A stretch of DNA of 64,000 nucleotides from Closterium sp. Naga37s-1 (GCA_947471745.1 CANJKZ010000935.1:1-64000); one strand, 5' to 3'. Positions 1 through 12,355 are shown, counted from the first letter of the stretch. Made by a program: numbers and translations. The notes: a model not told the origin generated them from the sequence alone.

Positions 1-224
1 CAGCAGCGACAGCGGCAGCCTCCACCGCGGGGCCCTGTCGGACCCGGCCCATACACACTGCGGTACGTGGGAGCTGCAGCTGGGGTTGAGACTTGTGCTT
101 CCAGTCTTGGTGCTTGTGTAGTTTCCAGTCTAGACGCCTCAGAGGTTCTTAGTGTCGGAGTTGCAGCTACCACTAGTTTAGTACCAGCCTTTATTGCTGC
201 CTCAGGTGCGACCTCACCGACTGC

Positions 225-600
225 ACATCTTCCTTCACCCTCGACTCTGGAGCGTCCAGCTGTTTCTTTCGCGACTATACTGACCTCACACCACTGCGCA
301 CTCCAGTCACTGTCGCCTTGGCTGACCCCACAGTGGGACATGTCGTAGCTCACTACACCACCATTCTCCCGTGTTCGGCGGCTCCCTCTGGTTTCTCACA
401 GGTTACTACACCCCCTCGTTCTCTTGGAACTTGGTGGGTGTCAGTCACCTCCACGACCTAGGAGTTGTCGTCACTTTCCCTCAGGACGAGCCTGTTGCCT
501 CCTGCACAGTCGGTGCCACTGGAGTGCCTCTGGCCACTTTCGACAGGGAGCCGGGCTCTGGTCTGTACTCACTACACACAGGTCCCACCACACTGGGTCA
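225..600 (+). pseudogene. Copia aspartic protease remnant (CopA)
   Basis: The frame reads through the retropepsin motif TLDSGAS (DSGA at about 243-254), then the ALADP and LPCSAAPSG stretches seen in the better preserved protease of CopD at 28,070-28,260. No intact reading frame spans it. A (GGTCA)n run at about 596-621 shifts the frame just before the integrase zinc finger. The family role is cleavage of the Gag-Pol polyprotein. Confidence 0.7.
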
Positions 601-649
601 GGTCAGGTCAGGTCAGGTCAGGTAGCTGCTGTGTCGTGCGACTGTCGGT

Positions 650-2224
650 CACTCACCCACCCGTCGGTCCTTTGGCACCACCGTCTAGGTCACCCGTCGT
701 TCCCACGTCTGAGTCGGATGGTACGCCACCGTCTGGTCTCAGGTCTCCCAGAGTCGCTTGCCCCGCTTCCTCGCTCGCCTGCGCCGCCGTGCACTCCCTG
801 CGTCGAGGGTCGGCAGCACGCTGCCCCTCACTCCTCGTCGTTCCCCCCACCACGGCTCCCTTCCAGACCCTGCACTTGGACGTCTGGGGCCCCTCCCCGG
901 TCCGTGGCCCACGTCAGGAGCGCTACTTCCTGATTGTGGTGGACGACTACTCCCTCGCTACACCACTGGTTACCTTTGCGATGGAAGGCCGACGTGCCTA
1001 CCGTCCTCAAGCCGTGGCTACTGGCGAGGGGTGACGCCCAGGCCCTTTGTGGGCTCCGCCTGCACTCGGACCGTGGTGGTGAGTTTTCTTCCACTCGCTT
1101 GGAGACGTTTTGTCAGGGTCGGGGGATCAGCCAGTCTTACACGCTACCAGACTCGCCGCAGCAGAACGGGGTAGCCGAGCGACGCATCGGCCTGGTTATG
1201 GAGGTTGCTCGGACCTCCATGTGCCATGCCGGTGCCCCCCAGTTTTTGTGGCCCCAGGCAGTCCGCTACGCCGCGCACCAGCTGAACCTGTGGCCTAGTG
1301 ACGCACGGCCACGGGTGACGCCGGTCTCCCTTTGGACAGGTTCTCCGGGCGTAGCAGCTGACTACCGCGTCTGGGGTTCCCTGGCCCACGTTCGCGCCCC
1401 TGGCGCGAACAAGTTGTCTGCGCGCACCCGTGCCTGCGTCTTTCTTGGCTTCCCCCTCGACACCACCGGCTGGCAGTTCTACGACACGGTTACCTACCAG
1501 TTCTTCAGTTCCCAGGACGCCACTTTCGACGAGTCGGTCAGTTGCTACAGGAGTCGTCCCCACCGAGGTTCTGAGACCTTTTCCCCCCCGCTCTTCCTCA
1601 CCACTGACCCCCCCCCAGTCGCCCCGGTAGCCCCCCCCCCTTCGCGTCCTGCCCTGTCAGGTGTGTCGCACGTCACTCCCCAGCCGTCTCCCCCGCAGCG
1701 TCCAGTCTCTGTCGTGTCTGGGGTGCGGGAGGTGCAGCTGCGGGGGGTGAGGGTACTGGGCTGTAGGAGCTGGTGGCTCTGGCTTTGGGGGTGCAGGGGG
1801 TGTGGGTGTGGAGCCCCCTCCAGTGGAGGACACTGCTGCCTCGAGTCGGCAGCCTCGCCCCTCCCCCCACCCCCCAGTTTTCCGTCAGTCCCGCAGTTCC
1901 CTCCCCGTTCGCCTCAGCGGCCGGTCGCTGCGGAGTCTGGGGGTGTTCCTGCTGGAGGTACTGGAGGCCCTGGGGGTGTTGTCGGTGGAGGTTCTGGTTC
2001 TGGGGGTGCTGGAGCTGGAGGCGCTGCCACCTCGGCGCCTACACCGCGCACTGTCCGTTTCCTGACACGTGAGCAGCGTCTTGTTTGTTTGGAGAGGGAG
2101 GAGCGGGAGCGGTTTGAGAGGGCACAGCAGCAGCAGCAGCAGCAGCAGCAGTCCCAGTCAGAGCGTCAGGAGAGAGCAGAGGAGGAGTCGCAGCCGCACC
2201 AGGAGAGAGTAGAGGAGGAGTCAC

Positions 2225-2257
<33 letters not shown>

Positions 2258-2297
2258 CTCAGTCGGAGTGTCAGGGGAGAGTAGAGGAGGAGTCACG

Positions 2298-2332
<35 letters not shown>

Positions 2333-2418
2333 CCCAGTCAGAGCGTCACGAGAGAGTAGAGGAGGAGCCACGGCAGCACCAGGAGAGAGTAGAGGAGGAG
2401 TCACGGCAGCAGCAGTAG
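650..2418 (+). pseudogene. Copia integrase, frameshifted (CopA)
   Basis: The region begins with the HHCC zinc finger (WHHRLGHPS ... CTPC, about 670-810). It continues into the integrase core, with the first catalytic Asp in LDVWGP, the second in LHSDRGGEFSS and the Glu in QQNGVAERR. The frame is lost between about 950 and 1040. From 1030 one frame runs through VFLGFPLDTTGWQFY and FDESV to the end of the core. Its C-terminal extension is rich in Pro, Gly and Gln and ends in a stop inside the CAG tract at 2416-2418. Catalytic residues survive, but the frame break makes it non-functional. Confidence 0.85.
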
Positions 2419-2490
2419 CAGCAGTCTCAGTCGGAGCGTCAGGAGAGAGTAGAGGAGGAGTCACGACAGCAGCAGCAGCAGCAGCAGCAG
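2123..2490 (+). repeat. CAG-rich repeat, polyglutamine spacer between IN and RT
   Basis: Runs of 8-11 CAG codons alternate with a unit encoding SQSERQERVEEES, repeated about six times. In the other copia copies here the same position holds Gly/Ala-rich repeats instead. Runs of different length suggest replication slippage. Confidence 0.9.
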
Positions 2491-2696
2491 CAGTCTCAGT
2501 TGGAGAGTCAGAGGAGAGTAGAGGAGGAACCAGAGGAGCAGCAGCGGGGGCAGGTACCGCAGCAGCAGTCGCCAGAGGAGGCGGAGCAGCAGCGACTGCG
2601 ACTCCGCGACCTCCCCGACCCAGCACCTGCATGCTTTGTTCGTGGTCCCCTACCGTCCCCTCCTGTTCCCCCTGTTGAGTCCCTTTCCTCGTCTCA

Positions 2697-4748
2697 GTGG
2701 ACTCGTCGTTCTCCCTCAGTCGTGCTGTGTCCCCAGAGCGTCGTCGGTCTCGTTACCGTGCAGACGGTCCGTTCCACCTTGTTCTTCGCTCTCGTGTTCC
2801 ACCTCCTCCTGTCCTTCCACAGCCCCCTGAGTCGTCCCTCACTGTGCTTCACGACCCGTTGTCCGACTACCTCCGTGCCTCCCGTCCTGTCGTCTCCCGT
2901 GTTTTGTCCGCGTTGGTCACTCACCCGACTGCACCTCTGTCGTCTGTCTCAGCACTTGTTACCACTGTCGCTGGCTTTGCCTCTTCCCACCGCCTTGACT
3001 ACGCCACTCACCTCGTGAGTGGCCCTGCTCGTTCTCCGTCCTCTGGGGGTGCTCCTGTCTTTCCCTTGGAGGTCCTGGAGGACAGGCAGTTCGAGCTTGG
3101 TTTCCTTGCGGCCGCTGTTCCTCATCTCTGCGCCATGTTGCTTGCCCCTGAGGGGGATCCAGACGCCGTTGACATCCCGATCCCTCGCACTCACGCTGAG
3201 GCAGTCTCGAGACCTTGGGCTTCGTACTGGATAGCAGCTGAGGAGGCAGAGATGGCATCTTATAGGTCCACAGGCACCTACGTCGACGCTGTCCCGCCAC
3301 CTGGGGCGAACGTTGTCAGTGGCATGTGGCTTTACAAGGTGAAGCGGCCGCCTGGAGCACCACCGGTGTTCAAGGCGCGCTACGTGGCGAGAGGCTTCAG
3401 TCAGCGAGAGGGGGTAGACTTCTTCCAGACCTTCGCTCCCACCCCGAAGATGACCACTCTTCGGGTGTTGCTGCATATTGCAGCACAGCGCGACTATGAG
3501 TTGCCCTCCTTGGACTTCTCCACCGCGTTTCTTCAGGGGAGCCTGCACGAGCAGATTTGGCTGCGTCGTCCGCCTGGCTTCACTGGCACTTTCCCTCCTG
3601 GGACCCAGTGGCAGCTGCGTCGACCGGTCTACGGCCTGCGCCAGGCTCCCCGCGAGTGGCACGACACGCTCCGTACGACTCTTGCAGCGCTTGACTTCTT
3701 TCCGTCGTCAGCCGACCCGTCGCTGTTCGTCCGTCGTGGCTCGACCCCCTTCTTTGTTTTGGTCTACGTTGACGACCTGGTTTTCGCCACTCCCGACCGA
3801 CACGCACTGGCCTCCGTGAAGGAGGAACTGCAGAGGAGACACACTTGCACTGACCTTGGTGAGCTGCAGCACTACCTTGGCCTGCAGATCACCAGGGACA
3901 GAGCAGCTCGCACCATTACCCTGACGCAGTCGCATATGGTCGAGCAGATCCTCATGCGGTTTCGCTTCCCGTTCTCCAAGGTACAGCCCACCCCTCTTGC
4001 TGTGGACCATGGGCTCACGGCTCCACCTTCAGACGAGCCATTTGAGTCCAGCGGTCCATATCCTGAGCTGGTGGGTTGTCTCATGTACCTGATGACCTGT
4101 ACTCACCCTGACCTAGCTTACCCTCTTAGCGTCCTTGCGCGCTTTGTTGCGCCTGGGAGACACTGACCTTCCCACTGGTACGCTGCTAAGAGGGTGGCGA
4201 AGTATGTGGCGAGTACATCAGGCATGGGACTTGTCCTTGGAGGGAAGCAGCCTATTACACTTACAGGTTTCTCGGACTCATCGTGGGCCGACGACGCAGA
4301 GTCGCTGCGGTCTACACAGGGTTACTGCTTCAGCCTTGGGACCGGAGCTGTTTCGTGGAGGTCGACTCGGGCGTCGTCCGTCTCTAGTTCCAGCTGTGAG
4401 GCAGAGGTGTACGCTGCGGCCATGGCCGCCTAGGAGCTTCGCTGGCTGTCTTTCCTCCTCACCGACCTTGGTGAGCGGCCTCGCTCTCCCCCAGTCTTGT
4501 TCGCCGACAACAGGTCTGCCATCCTGTTGTGCGAGGAGCCCCGACTGGTTGGGAAGGCGAAGCACATCCAGCTTCGTTACTTCCTTCTACAAGAGTTGCA
4601 GCAGCGTGGTCAGGCACTCGTGCGACGTGTGGTCTCTGAGGCCAACACTGCAGATATCTTCACCAAGGCGTTGCCGCCTTGTGACCACCAGCGTTTCTGC
4701 ACCCAGCTTGGCCTTGTGTCTACAGGCCCTCACTTGCTTGCGTAGAGA
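2697..4748 (+). pseudogene. Copia reverse transcriptase-RNase H, broken (CopA)
   Basis: One frame (2697-4166) carries the copia RT. The motifs are WLYKVKRPPG, ARGFSQREGVDFFQTFAP, LDFSTAFLQG, VYGLRQAPREWHD and the active-site FVLVYVDDLVFA (about 3757-3790). It stops at 4166 just after the LARFVAPGRH motif. RNase H continues from 4194 in another frame, is cut by a TAG at 4431-4433, and resumes at 4497 (LFADNRSAILL, HIQLRYFLLQEL, NTADIFTKALPP) to the stop at 4743-4745. At least one frameshift and one nonsense change make it a pseudogene. Confidence 0.9.
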
Positions 4749-5083
4749 TGCTTTATCTTGTACTCTTGCATCTTACTATATCTCCTATATATGTGCTTGT
4801 GGACAGACCTTGTGGCCCCTTGCTTCTGTAGAGATGCTTGTCATGCATGTCTTGTACTCTTGCATCTCTTATATCTGCTATATCCTTGCATGTGGACTGG
4901 CCTTGTGGCCTCTTGCTTGTTCTCGGAATGTGTGGTGATCTTGAGATCCACCCCGAGTGTTGCTTTGTTCTTGTGAACTGGTCTTGTGACCGTTGCTTGT
5001 TCTTGCTGACTGGTCCTGTGACCCTTGCTCTTGGGTTGTGTGTTGCTTTCCCCAGGACAACCGTCACCTAGACTATGGGGGTG

Positions 5084-5233
5084 TGTCAAACTATACTTGT
5101 TATAGTTTGTTAGTTTAGTCTAGGTGTTACATTGAGTTATGGTGTAGAGGGTATAACCCCCCTTAGGGTTTGCTATATCCTCCCTTGTACTGCTTGTTTC
5201 TACTCATTCATCATTCCAGTTCTATCCTTGACA
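5084..5233 (+). repeat. 3' LTR of CopA (150 bp) with preceding polypurine tract
   Basis: The LTR begins TGTCAAAC and ends CTTGACA, so its termini are the inverted 5-mer TGTCA/TGACA used by all copia elements here. The tract TATGGGGGTG directly precedes it and is identical in CopC and CopD/E. The interval 4749-5083 is untranslated 3' sequence rich in short TTGTGACC-type repeats. Confidence 0.85.
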
Positions 5234-5318
5234 TGCACCTCCAGCACACCCGACCACGAAGTCGGATTCGTCCACGCGAGGTTGGGGCCACATTCCCATC
5301 AACAGGCCCTGCCGCAGC

Positions 5319-5441
5319 TGTCAGAATCAGTAAGCGAGAATGGTGAACTAACAGCATGTAGGAGTACAAGTAGCAAACCCTAATTGGGTTGTACCCCATA
5401 TGGGCTACCCACTACAGCCTACACAACATGATAGTTTGACA
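5319..5441 (-). repeat. 3' LTR of CopB (123 bp)
   Basis: On the minus strand it runs TGTCAAAC...TCTGACA and matches 12226-12350 except for one C/T change and a 2-bp deletion. The polypurine tract lies at 5442-5452 (minus strand). The adjoining outside 5-mer is GCAGC. Confidence 0.95.
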
Positions 5442-5670
5442 CACCCCCATAGGCAAAGTGGGGGACAACAAGGGGTCACAAGACCAGTCAAGAAAAGCAA
5501 AGCAAGCTCAGGGTGGATCACGAAGTCACCACACACTCTGAGCACAAGCAAATGGCCACAAGGCCACTTCACAAGCAGAGTTATATAATGGAGAGCAAGC
5601 AGTACAGTGATCACAACCTAGCAAGTGCAAGCATGCAGGTATAAGTATGTAGATCACATTACAAGCAAAG

Positions 5671-7450
5671 TCAAGAAGTGAGCAAGGGAGACCAAGTAGG
5701 CACAAGGCCTAAGACAGTACCGAAACGCTGATGATCACAAGGCTGAAGTGCCTTGGTGAATATATCAGCAGTGTTGGCCCGAGAGGCCACGTAAGCAAGA
5801 CGAAGCTGACCATGCTGCTGCAACTCTCGTGCAAGGAAGTAACGCAGAGCGATGTGCTTCGTCCTGTGCTCCTGACACAAGGCAATCATGGCCTTGTTGT
5901 CGACGTACAGAACTGGAGGAGAACGAGGCGGCTCTCCCAAGTCGGTTAGCAGGTAGGTAAGCCAGCGTAACTCCTGTGCAGCCATGGCCCCTGCGTAGAC
6001 CTCAACCTCACAACTGGAACTGAGAACAGAAGACGAGCGGGTAGACCGCCAAGAAACAGAGCCGGAGCCAAGGCTGAAAGTGTAACCCTGTGACGACCGC
6101 TGCGTAGCCAAGACGTCAACCCAAGAAGCGTCAGCGTGTCCATGAGGACAACTCGACCCCGTCCTCCAAGCACGAGCCCCATGCCCGACGTACTGTACAA
6201 GTAGCGCAACACCCTCTTGGCGGCCTCCCAGTGCTCTGGTCGATGTCTCCCGGGCGCAACGTAGCGTGCCATGGATGCTAAGAGGGTAAGCAAGGTCCAG
6301 TCGAGTGCAGGTCATCAGGTACATGAGGCAGCCCACAAGCTCTGGATATGGGCCACTCGGCTCTACGAACTCATCCGAAGGCAAGCTGAGAGCGAGTGAC
6401 CGGTAGGCAGAGGAGTGGACTGTGGCGAGGAGTACGTGAAGCGGAAGCGCTGAAAGACCTGCTGCACCATGTGTGACTGAGTCAAGGTAATGGTGCGCCG
6501 TGCTCTGTCCCGAGTGATCTACAAGCCGAGATAGCTGCGCAGCTCACCCAGGTCTGTGCACGTGTGTCTCTTCTGCAGCTCCGACTTCACTAGGGCCAGT
6601 CCCTCAGTATCAGCAGTAAAGTAGAAACACGAGGATGTAGAACGGCGTTAGCGAAGTGTCGGTGCGTAGAAACAGCGACGGGTCAGCAGTAGAGGAACAA
6701 ACCCAAGAGCGCAAGCGTCTTCCTCAGTGTGTCGTGCCACTCGTGAGGCGCCTGGCGGAGACCGTAGACTGGCCGTCGGAGGCTCCACTGGGTACCTGCA
6801 GGAAAACGACCCAGTGAAGCCAGGTGGGCGGCGCAGCCAGATCTCCTCATGCAGGCTGCCCTGTAGAAAGCTGTGCTGAAGTCAAGAGAGTGAAGCTCGT
6901 AGTCACGCTGAGGCGGCGACGTGCAGCAGCACCCGAAGAGTGGTCGTCTTCGGGGTAGGGGAGAAGGTCTGGAAGAAGTCAACTCCCTGTTGCTGACTGA
7001 AGCCTCGTGCAACGTAACGCAGCCTTGAAGACAGGCGGAGAACCCCCGGCGGCCAGCTTCAACCCTGAAATCCACATGCCATCGACTATGTTCGCCCAGG
7101 AGGGGGAACCTCGTTGACGTAAGTGCCTGTGGACTTCCAGGATGCAATCTCTGCGTCCATGGCTGTCTGCCACTGAGAGGAGTAGTGGACCCGAAATCGC
7201 CTCTAGGTAAGAGCGCGGGGTCGGGATGTCCTGGTGCATCCGGTCTCCCTCAGGTGCAATCAGCATGAACACGAGATGAGGTACAGCAGCTGGCAAAACA
7301 CTCAAAGTCCTCCTGCCTGTCCTCAAGGACGTCCCGTGCCAAGAGCACACTCACCCCCGACGGACGGAGGACAGACAGACTCAGACTCAGCAGCAAGACT
7401 AGCGGCGTAGTCGAGGCGACATGCAGCAGCAAAGTCAACAAGCTCAGCAA
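5671..7450 (-). pseudogene. Copia RT-RNase H remnant (CopB)
   Basis: The RT is scattered over several frames between 7450 and 6385 (RDYELHSLDFSTAF, RRPVYGLRQAPHEWHD), with deletions around the YVDD block near 6600-6660. RNase H is the best part (6384-5671): GPYPELVGCLMYLMTC, QGYTFSLGSGSVSWRSTRS, YVDNKAMIALCQEH, TKHIALRYFLARELQQ and ANTADIFTKALQP, ending in TS-stop at 5671. An internal frameshift near 6290 also disrupts it. Confidence 0.85.
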
Positions 7451-7869
7451 CTAGAGCAGACGCAGCAGTGGACTCAAACGAAGGGTCAGTGACAACAGTG
7501 GCTAGAAGACGCGTGACACTAGGACTGCAGCACGAGCAAGGTCTGACGGCGGGTCAGGAACGTCAGGAAGAGAGGACGCAGGAGGAGACGGCAGAGGGAC
7601 ACACTGTGGACCAGAGGAAGGACGAAGTGCCATCTGGTGCGTGCCAGGGACAGGAGGAGGACGCTGACGCGGAACACGACGACCACGTGCGAACAGCGCG
7701 AACAGGCGACGCAGGACGAGACGCAGTCTCACGACGCTCTCCTAAACCTCCTGCCTGCTCAGTGTAAGGAGAAGGAGCAGGCAGTGGGGAGGCTGGCTGT
7801 AACTATGTCTGCGACTGGTCAGGTGGTGGACACAGTAAGGGAGGAGTAAGGCCAGTAGAAGGCGGGGAG

Positions 7870-9014
7870 ACCAAGAACCTGCTGAATCAGTGGAACGAAG
7901 TACGGTCGCGGCCGCACAGTGCCTCCAGAACCAGCACCGACAGCACCAGCACCACCAGGGCCAGCACCTCCAGCTCCAGGGTCTCCAGCTCTAGCGCCTC
8001 CAGCTCCAACGCCTGCAGCACCTCCAGCTCCAGTAGATCCAGCTCCAGCGCCTCCAGCTCCAACGCCTGCAGCACCGCCAGCTCCAGCAGCTCCAGTACC
8101 TTCAGTACGAGCACCTCCGGGACCAGCGGCTCCAGCACCTCCAGCAGCTCCAGCTCCAGCGCCTCCAGCTCCAGCGCCTCCAGCTCCAACAGCTCCAGTG
8201 CCTCCAGCTCCAACGCCTGCAGCACCTCCAGCTCCATCAGCTCCAGTACCTCCAGTACGAGCACCTCCGGGACCAGCGGCTCCAGCACCTCCAGCAGCTC
8301 CAGCTCCAGCGCCTCCATCAGCTCCAGCTCCAGCAGCTCCAGTACGTGCAACACCACCAGCTCCAGCAGCTCCAGTACCTCCCAGTACGAGCACCTCCGG
8401 GACCAGCGGCTCCAGCACCTCCAGCACCTCCAGGACCAGCAGCTCCAGGGCCTCCAGCTCCAGGGCCTCCAGCGGCAGGCCCCCCAGCTCCAGCAGCGCC
8501 ACTCTGAAGACTCCAGCGCCGAGCAAACCACTCGCGCTGCTGAGGTGGAGAGAGAGGCTCCCGCCGGGACGAGGCAACCCGGAGAACCTCCAGTACCTCC
8601 AGCACCTCCAGGACCAGCAGCTCCAGCACCTCCAGTACCTCCAGCTCCAGTGCCTCCAGCTCCAGGGTCTCCAGCGGCAGCCCCCCCAGCTCTAGCAGCG
8701 TCACTCCGAAGGCTCCAGCGCCGAGCAAACCCACTCGCGCAGCTGCGGTGGAGAGAGAGTCTCCCGCCGTGACGAGGCACCCGGAGAACCTCCAGTAGAC
8801 AAAGTACCTCTAGGGGCAGCACGCTCAGGCTCAGCACCCCCAAGCTCAGCACCCCCAGGCTCAGTACGCTCAGGCTCAGCACCCCCAAGCTCAGCACCCC
8901 CAGGCTCCGCACGCTCAGGCTCAGCACCCCCAGGCTCCGCACCCTCAGACTCAGCAACCCCAGGCGCAGCACCCCTAGCAGCACCACCCCCAGCAGCACC
9001 AGAGTCGACAGCAA
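7870..9014 (-). repeat. Gly/Ala-rich low-complexity spacer between IN and RT (CopB)
   Basis: The minus strand is a long imperfect hexamer-like repeat of GCTGGAGGTGCTG type. It reads as GAGGAGA in one frame and LELLEVLE in another. Two copies of a motif resembling SPPQLREW flank the repeat (about 8540 and 8750), as in the other copia elements. All frames stay partly open because of composition. Confidence 0.8.
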
Positions 9015-9176
9015 CCCTCGACATGCTCGACAGGGTCTACCTAAGACACACCTGAGGGAGCAGGACCCTGAGGGGGGAGGGGGTCTACCGGAGAAGGACC
9101 TGGTGCAAGGAAGAGCGGCGGGGGGGGGAGAGGGGCAGTGCTGTAGGGGAAGAGACGGTAAAAGGGAACCGACTCG

Positions 9177-12053
9177 TCAAAACGTGACGTCCTGAGAGGG
9201 CAGGACACGGCGCGAGGTGGGGTGGTAAAACTGCCAGCCAGGCGCGTCAGGGGGAAAAGCCAAGGAAGACGCAGGGAATGGCGCGGGAGGAGAGCTTGTC
9301 CGCGGACGTATCGCGGACAAGGGCACGAGAGCCCCAGACCCGGAACACCGACGCATCGCCAACCTTCCCCGTCCAACACAGTGTAGGCGAGGTCTCAGGC
9401 AAGGGAGACACGGGGCCAGAGGTTGAGCTAATGCGCAGCGTACCGGACCGCAAACGGCCACAGAAAGTGGGGGACAGCCGCATGGATCATGGGAGGTACG
9501 AGCGACCTCCATGACTAAGCCAATGCAGCGCTCAGCAACCCCATTCTGCTGCGGAGAGGCCGGAAGCGTGAACGACTGGAGAATGCCCTCCCCACGACAA
9601 AAGTCCCGCAAGAGGTCGGAGGAAAACTCACCACCTCTGTCAGAGTGCAGACGCAGGACTGGAAGGTCCGCGTGGAACCGCTCGCGTAGCTGGAGACGGA
9701 CAGCGCGGATCCAAGGGATCAAAACATCAGGGACCTCCCCCTTGCTGCGCAAGGGGAAGACCGTGGTGTAACGCGAGTAGTCATCTACAACCAGCAGAAA
9801 GTAGCGCTCGCGGCCCTGTCCACAGACGCGGGCTGGGCCCCACACGTCCATGTGGAGAGTCTGCAGGGGAGCAGTCGTCGGGGGAAAACGAGGAGGAGTG
9901 AGGAGCGGCGCACTGCCGCCCTTGACACAGGGAAGGCAGGGAGGGGCAAGCGAGGGTGGGAGGGGAGGCAGAGACCTGGGAAGACCAGAGACAACGAGAC
10001 AGGAGTGCATGCCACGGAGGTGTGGCACGGAGGGGTGACCAAGGCGGTGGTGCCAAAGGAGCGTCTGGTGCGACAGGGCGCGACAAAAGCAGGGGGGCGC
10101 TATCTGACCTGACGCAGACACAGACGCAGCGTCCTGGGGAGGCTCAGTAGTCAGTGTGTACAGACTCGACCCAGGCCGACGGGTGAACGTGGCCAGGTGA
10201 CGGCCAGCCCGGGAGCACGTACAGATCACCACACGCTGTCCTCCAGGGGTGAAGGTATCAACCCATTCATCCTGAAGGATGGCGTTGCTCACCAAGTTCG
10301 TAGAGAACGAGGGGAGGTGAAGACCTGACAGTGAGCCAGACGGAACCGCCGGACACGGGAGAACAGTGGAGGAACGTGCAAGAACTGGGCCCCCAGAGGG
10401 GTCAGCCAGAGAGACAGCAACAGGTGTAGGGAGTGGTGTGACTGTGGTACTGTCGCGAAAGAAACAGCGGGAAGCACCTGAGTCAAGCGTGAAGGTGTGC
10501 AAGGCCGCAGCAGGCGCAGTACCAGAGAGAGCAGACTCACTAGCACCTAGAGCAGCAGACTCACTAGCACCTAGAGCAGCAGCCTCTATACCTGGGTCGG
10601 GCGGCACACACAGGTAACAGTCACCCTCATCACTAACAGTCAATGCATACATGGCAGTGAGGATAGAATCATAGTCAAGAGCAAAGATATCCACCCTCTG
10701 CCTAAGCAGCTCCAGCCAGCGGGGGAGCTCAGCCCCGTCGCCAAAATCTGCACGCCAGGCGTCGCTCAGACAGGAGAAGCAGTGGGACTGTGTGTGACCA
10801 ACTATCCCGCAAGTCTGACCAACCCGATCACCTGTGCGAATGACGTACGGGCACCGAGCAGTACTCCGAGACGCCCCACGCTGAGCGTACCACTCACGAA
10901 GCTGCTGGGGCATAAGGGTCTCGCGCGGACACCGCTGCACCTGCATCTGGCCACCGCCAGAACCTCTCCACTGAACAGCTCCACGGCGACTGCCAGTAGG
11001 GCCGCCGCCACTACTCCAACTAGCGTACCACTCACGAAGCTGCTGGGGCGTGAGGGTCTCGCGCGGGACGCCGCTGGAGCTGCATCTGGCCACCGCCAGA
11101 AACTCCCCACCGAACAGCTCCACCGAGACTGCCACCACGGCCGCCGCCACCACTCCCACTGTTGCCACCACTCCCACTTTTGCCACCACCGCCGCCACCA
11201 CTCCCACCGCTACCACGAAAAAGACGTCATAGCGGGCAAAACAAGGAGGTGTGCGACCAGCACGGCAGTACGCAGGGAAGGCAGGGCGGCGAGCAGGCAC
11301 TAGGGTAGGTCGGGGTGGCGCACGGTCAGGGAAGGGCGGTGCGCGGCCAGAGCAGGGCGGCGCGCTGCAAGTAGGGCGGCGCGCGGGCAGAGGAGGGCGC
11401 GCGGGCAGGCAAGGGCAGCGCGCGGGCTGCAGAGGGCGGCGCGCAGGCTGCCAAGGCGAACGCGATGGGCAGGGGCAGGGCGGAGCGCGGGCAGCAGGGC
11501 GGCGCGCGGGCTGCAGAGGGCGGCGCGCGGGCAGGCAGGGGCGGGGCGGACGGGCGACGCGGCGGACTGGGGCAGCCCGCACGGGCGACGCGACGGGCAG
11601 AGGCAGGGCGGACGGGCGACGCGACGGGCTGGGGCAGCCTGCACGAGCGACGCGACGGGCAGAGGCAGGTCGGACGGGCGACGCGACGGGCTGGGGCAGC
11701 CCGCACGAGCGACGCAACGGGCAGCAGGGGCACACGGGCGGCGCGACAGCGACTGGCAGCAGGGGCGCATGGCGCGACGGGTAGCAGGGGCGCGCGACGC
11801 GACGGGCAGCAGGGGCGCACGGCGCGACGGGCAGCAGGGGCGCGCGACGCAAACGGGCAGCAGGGGCGCGCGATACGACGGGCAGGGCGTGCGCAGGGCG
11901 GCGCGACGCGGGGCAGGGCAGGGAGTGCGCGGGCAGCGCGACGCAGGGCAGGGTGTGCACAGAGCGGCGCGACACGGGGCAGGGCAGGGCGTGCGCGGGC
12001 AGCGCGACGCAGGGCAGGGCGTGCGCGGGGCGGCGCAACGCAGGGCAGGGCAA
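9177..12053 (-). pseudogene. Copia leader-Gag(NC)-protease-integrase reading frame (CopB), 958 codons
   Basis: One uninterrupted frame starts in the GC-rich leader (residues about 1-300, Pro/Arg/Ala repeats). It then passes two PQQLREWYA motifs and the knuckle CGIVGHTQSHC preceded by CPYVIRTG. Next come DIFALDYDSILTAMYAL, protease TFTLDSGASRCFF, the zinc finger LWHHRLGHPS, and integrase LHSDRGGEFSS with the QQNGVAER Glu. No capsid core like that of CopE (24,301-25,000) is present. A frameshift near 9500 moves the correct frame to 9483-9247 (GKVGDASVFRVWGSRALV). The ATG at 12053 lies in the leader, so it may not be a real start. Confidence 0.8.
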
Positions 12054-12225
12054 GGCAGCGCGGCAGCCAGCAGGGCGGCGCGCGGGCAGGGTAACGCGAC
12101 TGGTGGGGCAGCGCGAGGAACACGGTAGGGCGCTACGGGCAGAGTAACGCGCTACGGGCAGGGAACGATTCGGTGGGCTCTAAAAAAAAAAAGACGGTCC
12201 TAGGTCAGGACCTGCTCTGAAACCA

Positions 12226-12350
12226 TGTCAGAATCAGTAAGCGAGAATGGTGAACTAACAGCATGCAGGAGTACAAGTAGCAAACCCTAATTGGGTTGTA
12301 CCCCATATGGGCTAACCCCACTACAGCCTACACAACATGATAGTTTGACA
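12226..12350 (-). repeat. 5' LTR of CopB (125 bp)
   Basis: Its termini on the minus strand are TGTCAAAC and TCTGACA. The primer-binding site TGGTTTCAGAGC follows directly (minus strand, 12225 downward), pairing with the 3' end of initiator tRNA-Met with one mismatch. The GC-rich leader lies at about 11,250-12,180. Confidence 0.95.
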
Positions 12351-12355
12351 GCAGC

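Larger units (their letters stand above)
1..5233 (+). mobile_element. Ty1/copia retrotransposon CopA, 5' end outside window
   Basis: A degenerate copia element reading rightward. In order it shows protease, integrase zinc finger and core, a polyglutamine-rich spacer, reverse transcriptase and RNase H, then a polypurine tract and a 150-bp 3' LTR. The order PR-IN-RT-RNH is diagnostic of Ty1/copia. The putative target duplication after the LTR is TGCAC (5234-5238); its partner and the 5' LTR lie outside the window. Frameshifts and stops show the copy is dead. It is not nested in the next element: about 75 bp of other DNA (5239-5313) separates them. Confidence 0.9.
5319..12350 (-). mobile_element. 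Full-length Ty1/copia retrotransposon CopB
   Basis: Two nearly identical LTRs (5319-5441 and 12226-12350) bound this minus-strand element. The 5-bp target duplication GCAGC is present on both sides (5314-5318 and 12351-12355). In element orientation the order is: 5' LTR, primer-binding site TGGTTTCAGAGCAGG (12211-12225), GC-rich leader, Gag zinc-knuckle region, protease, integrase, Gly/Ala-rich spacer, RT, RNase H, polypurine tract and 3' LTR. The LTRs differ by one substitution and one 2-bp indel, which suggests a fairly recent insertion despite the many coding breaks. Confidence 0.95.

Noticed and set aside
11251..12128. Large Arg/Gly/Ala-rich frames in the CopB leader
   Set aside because: They are composition-driven frames through the GC-rich minisatellite on both strands.
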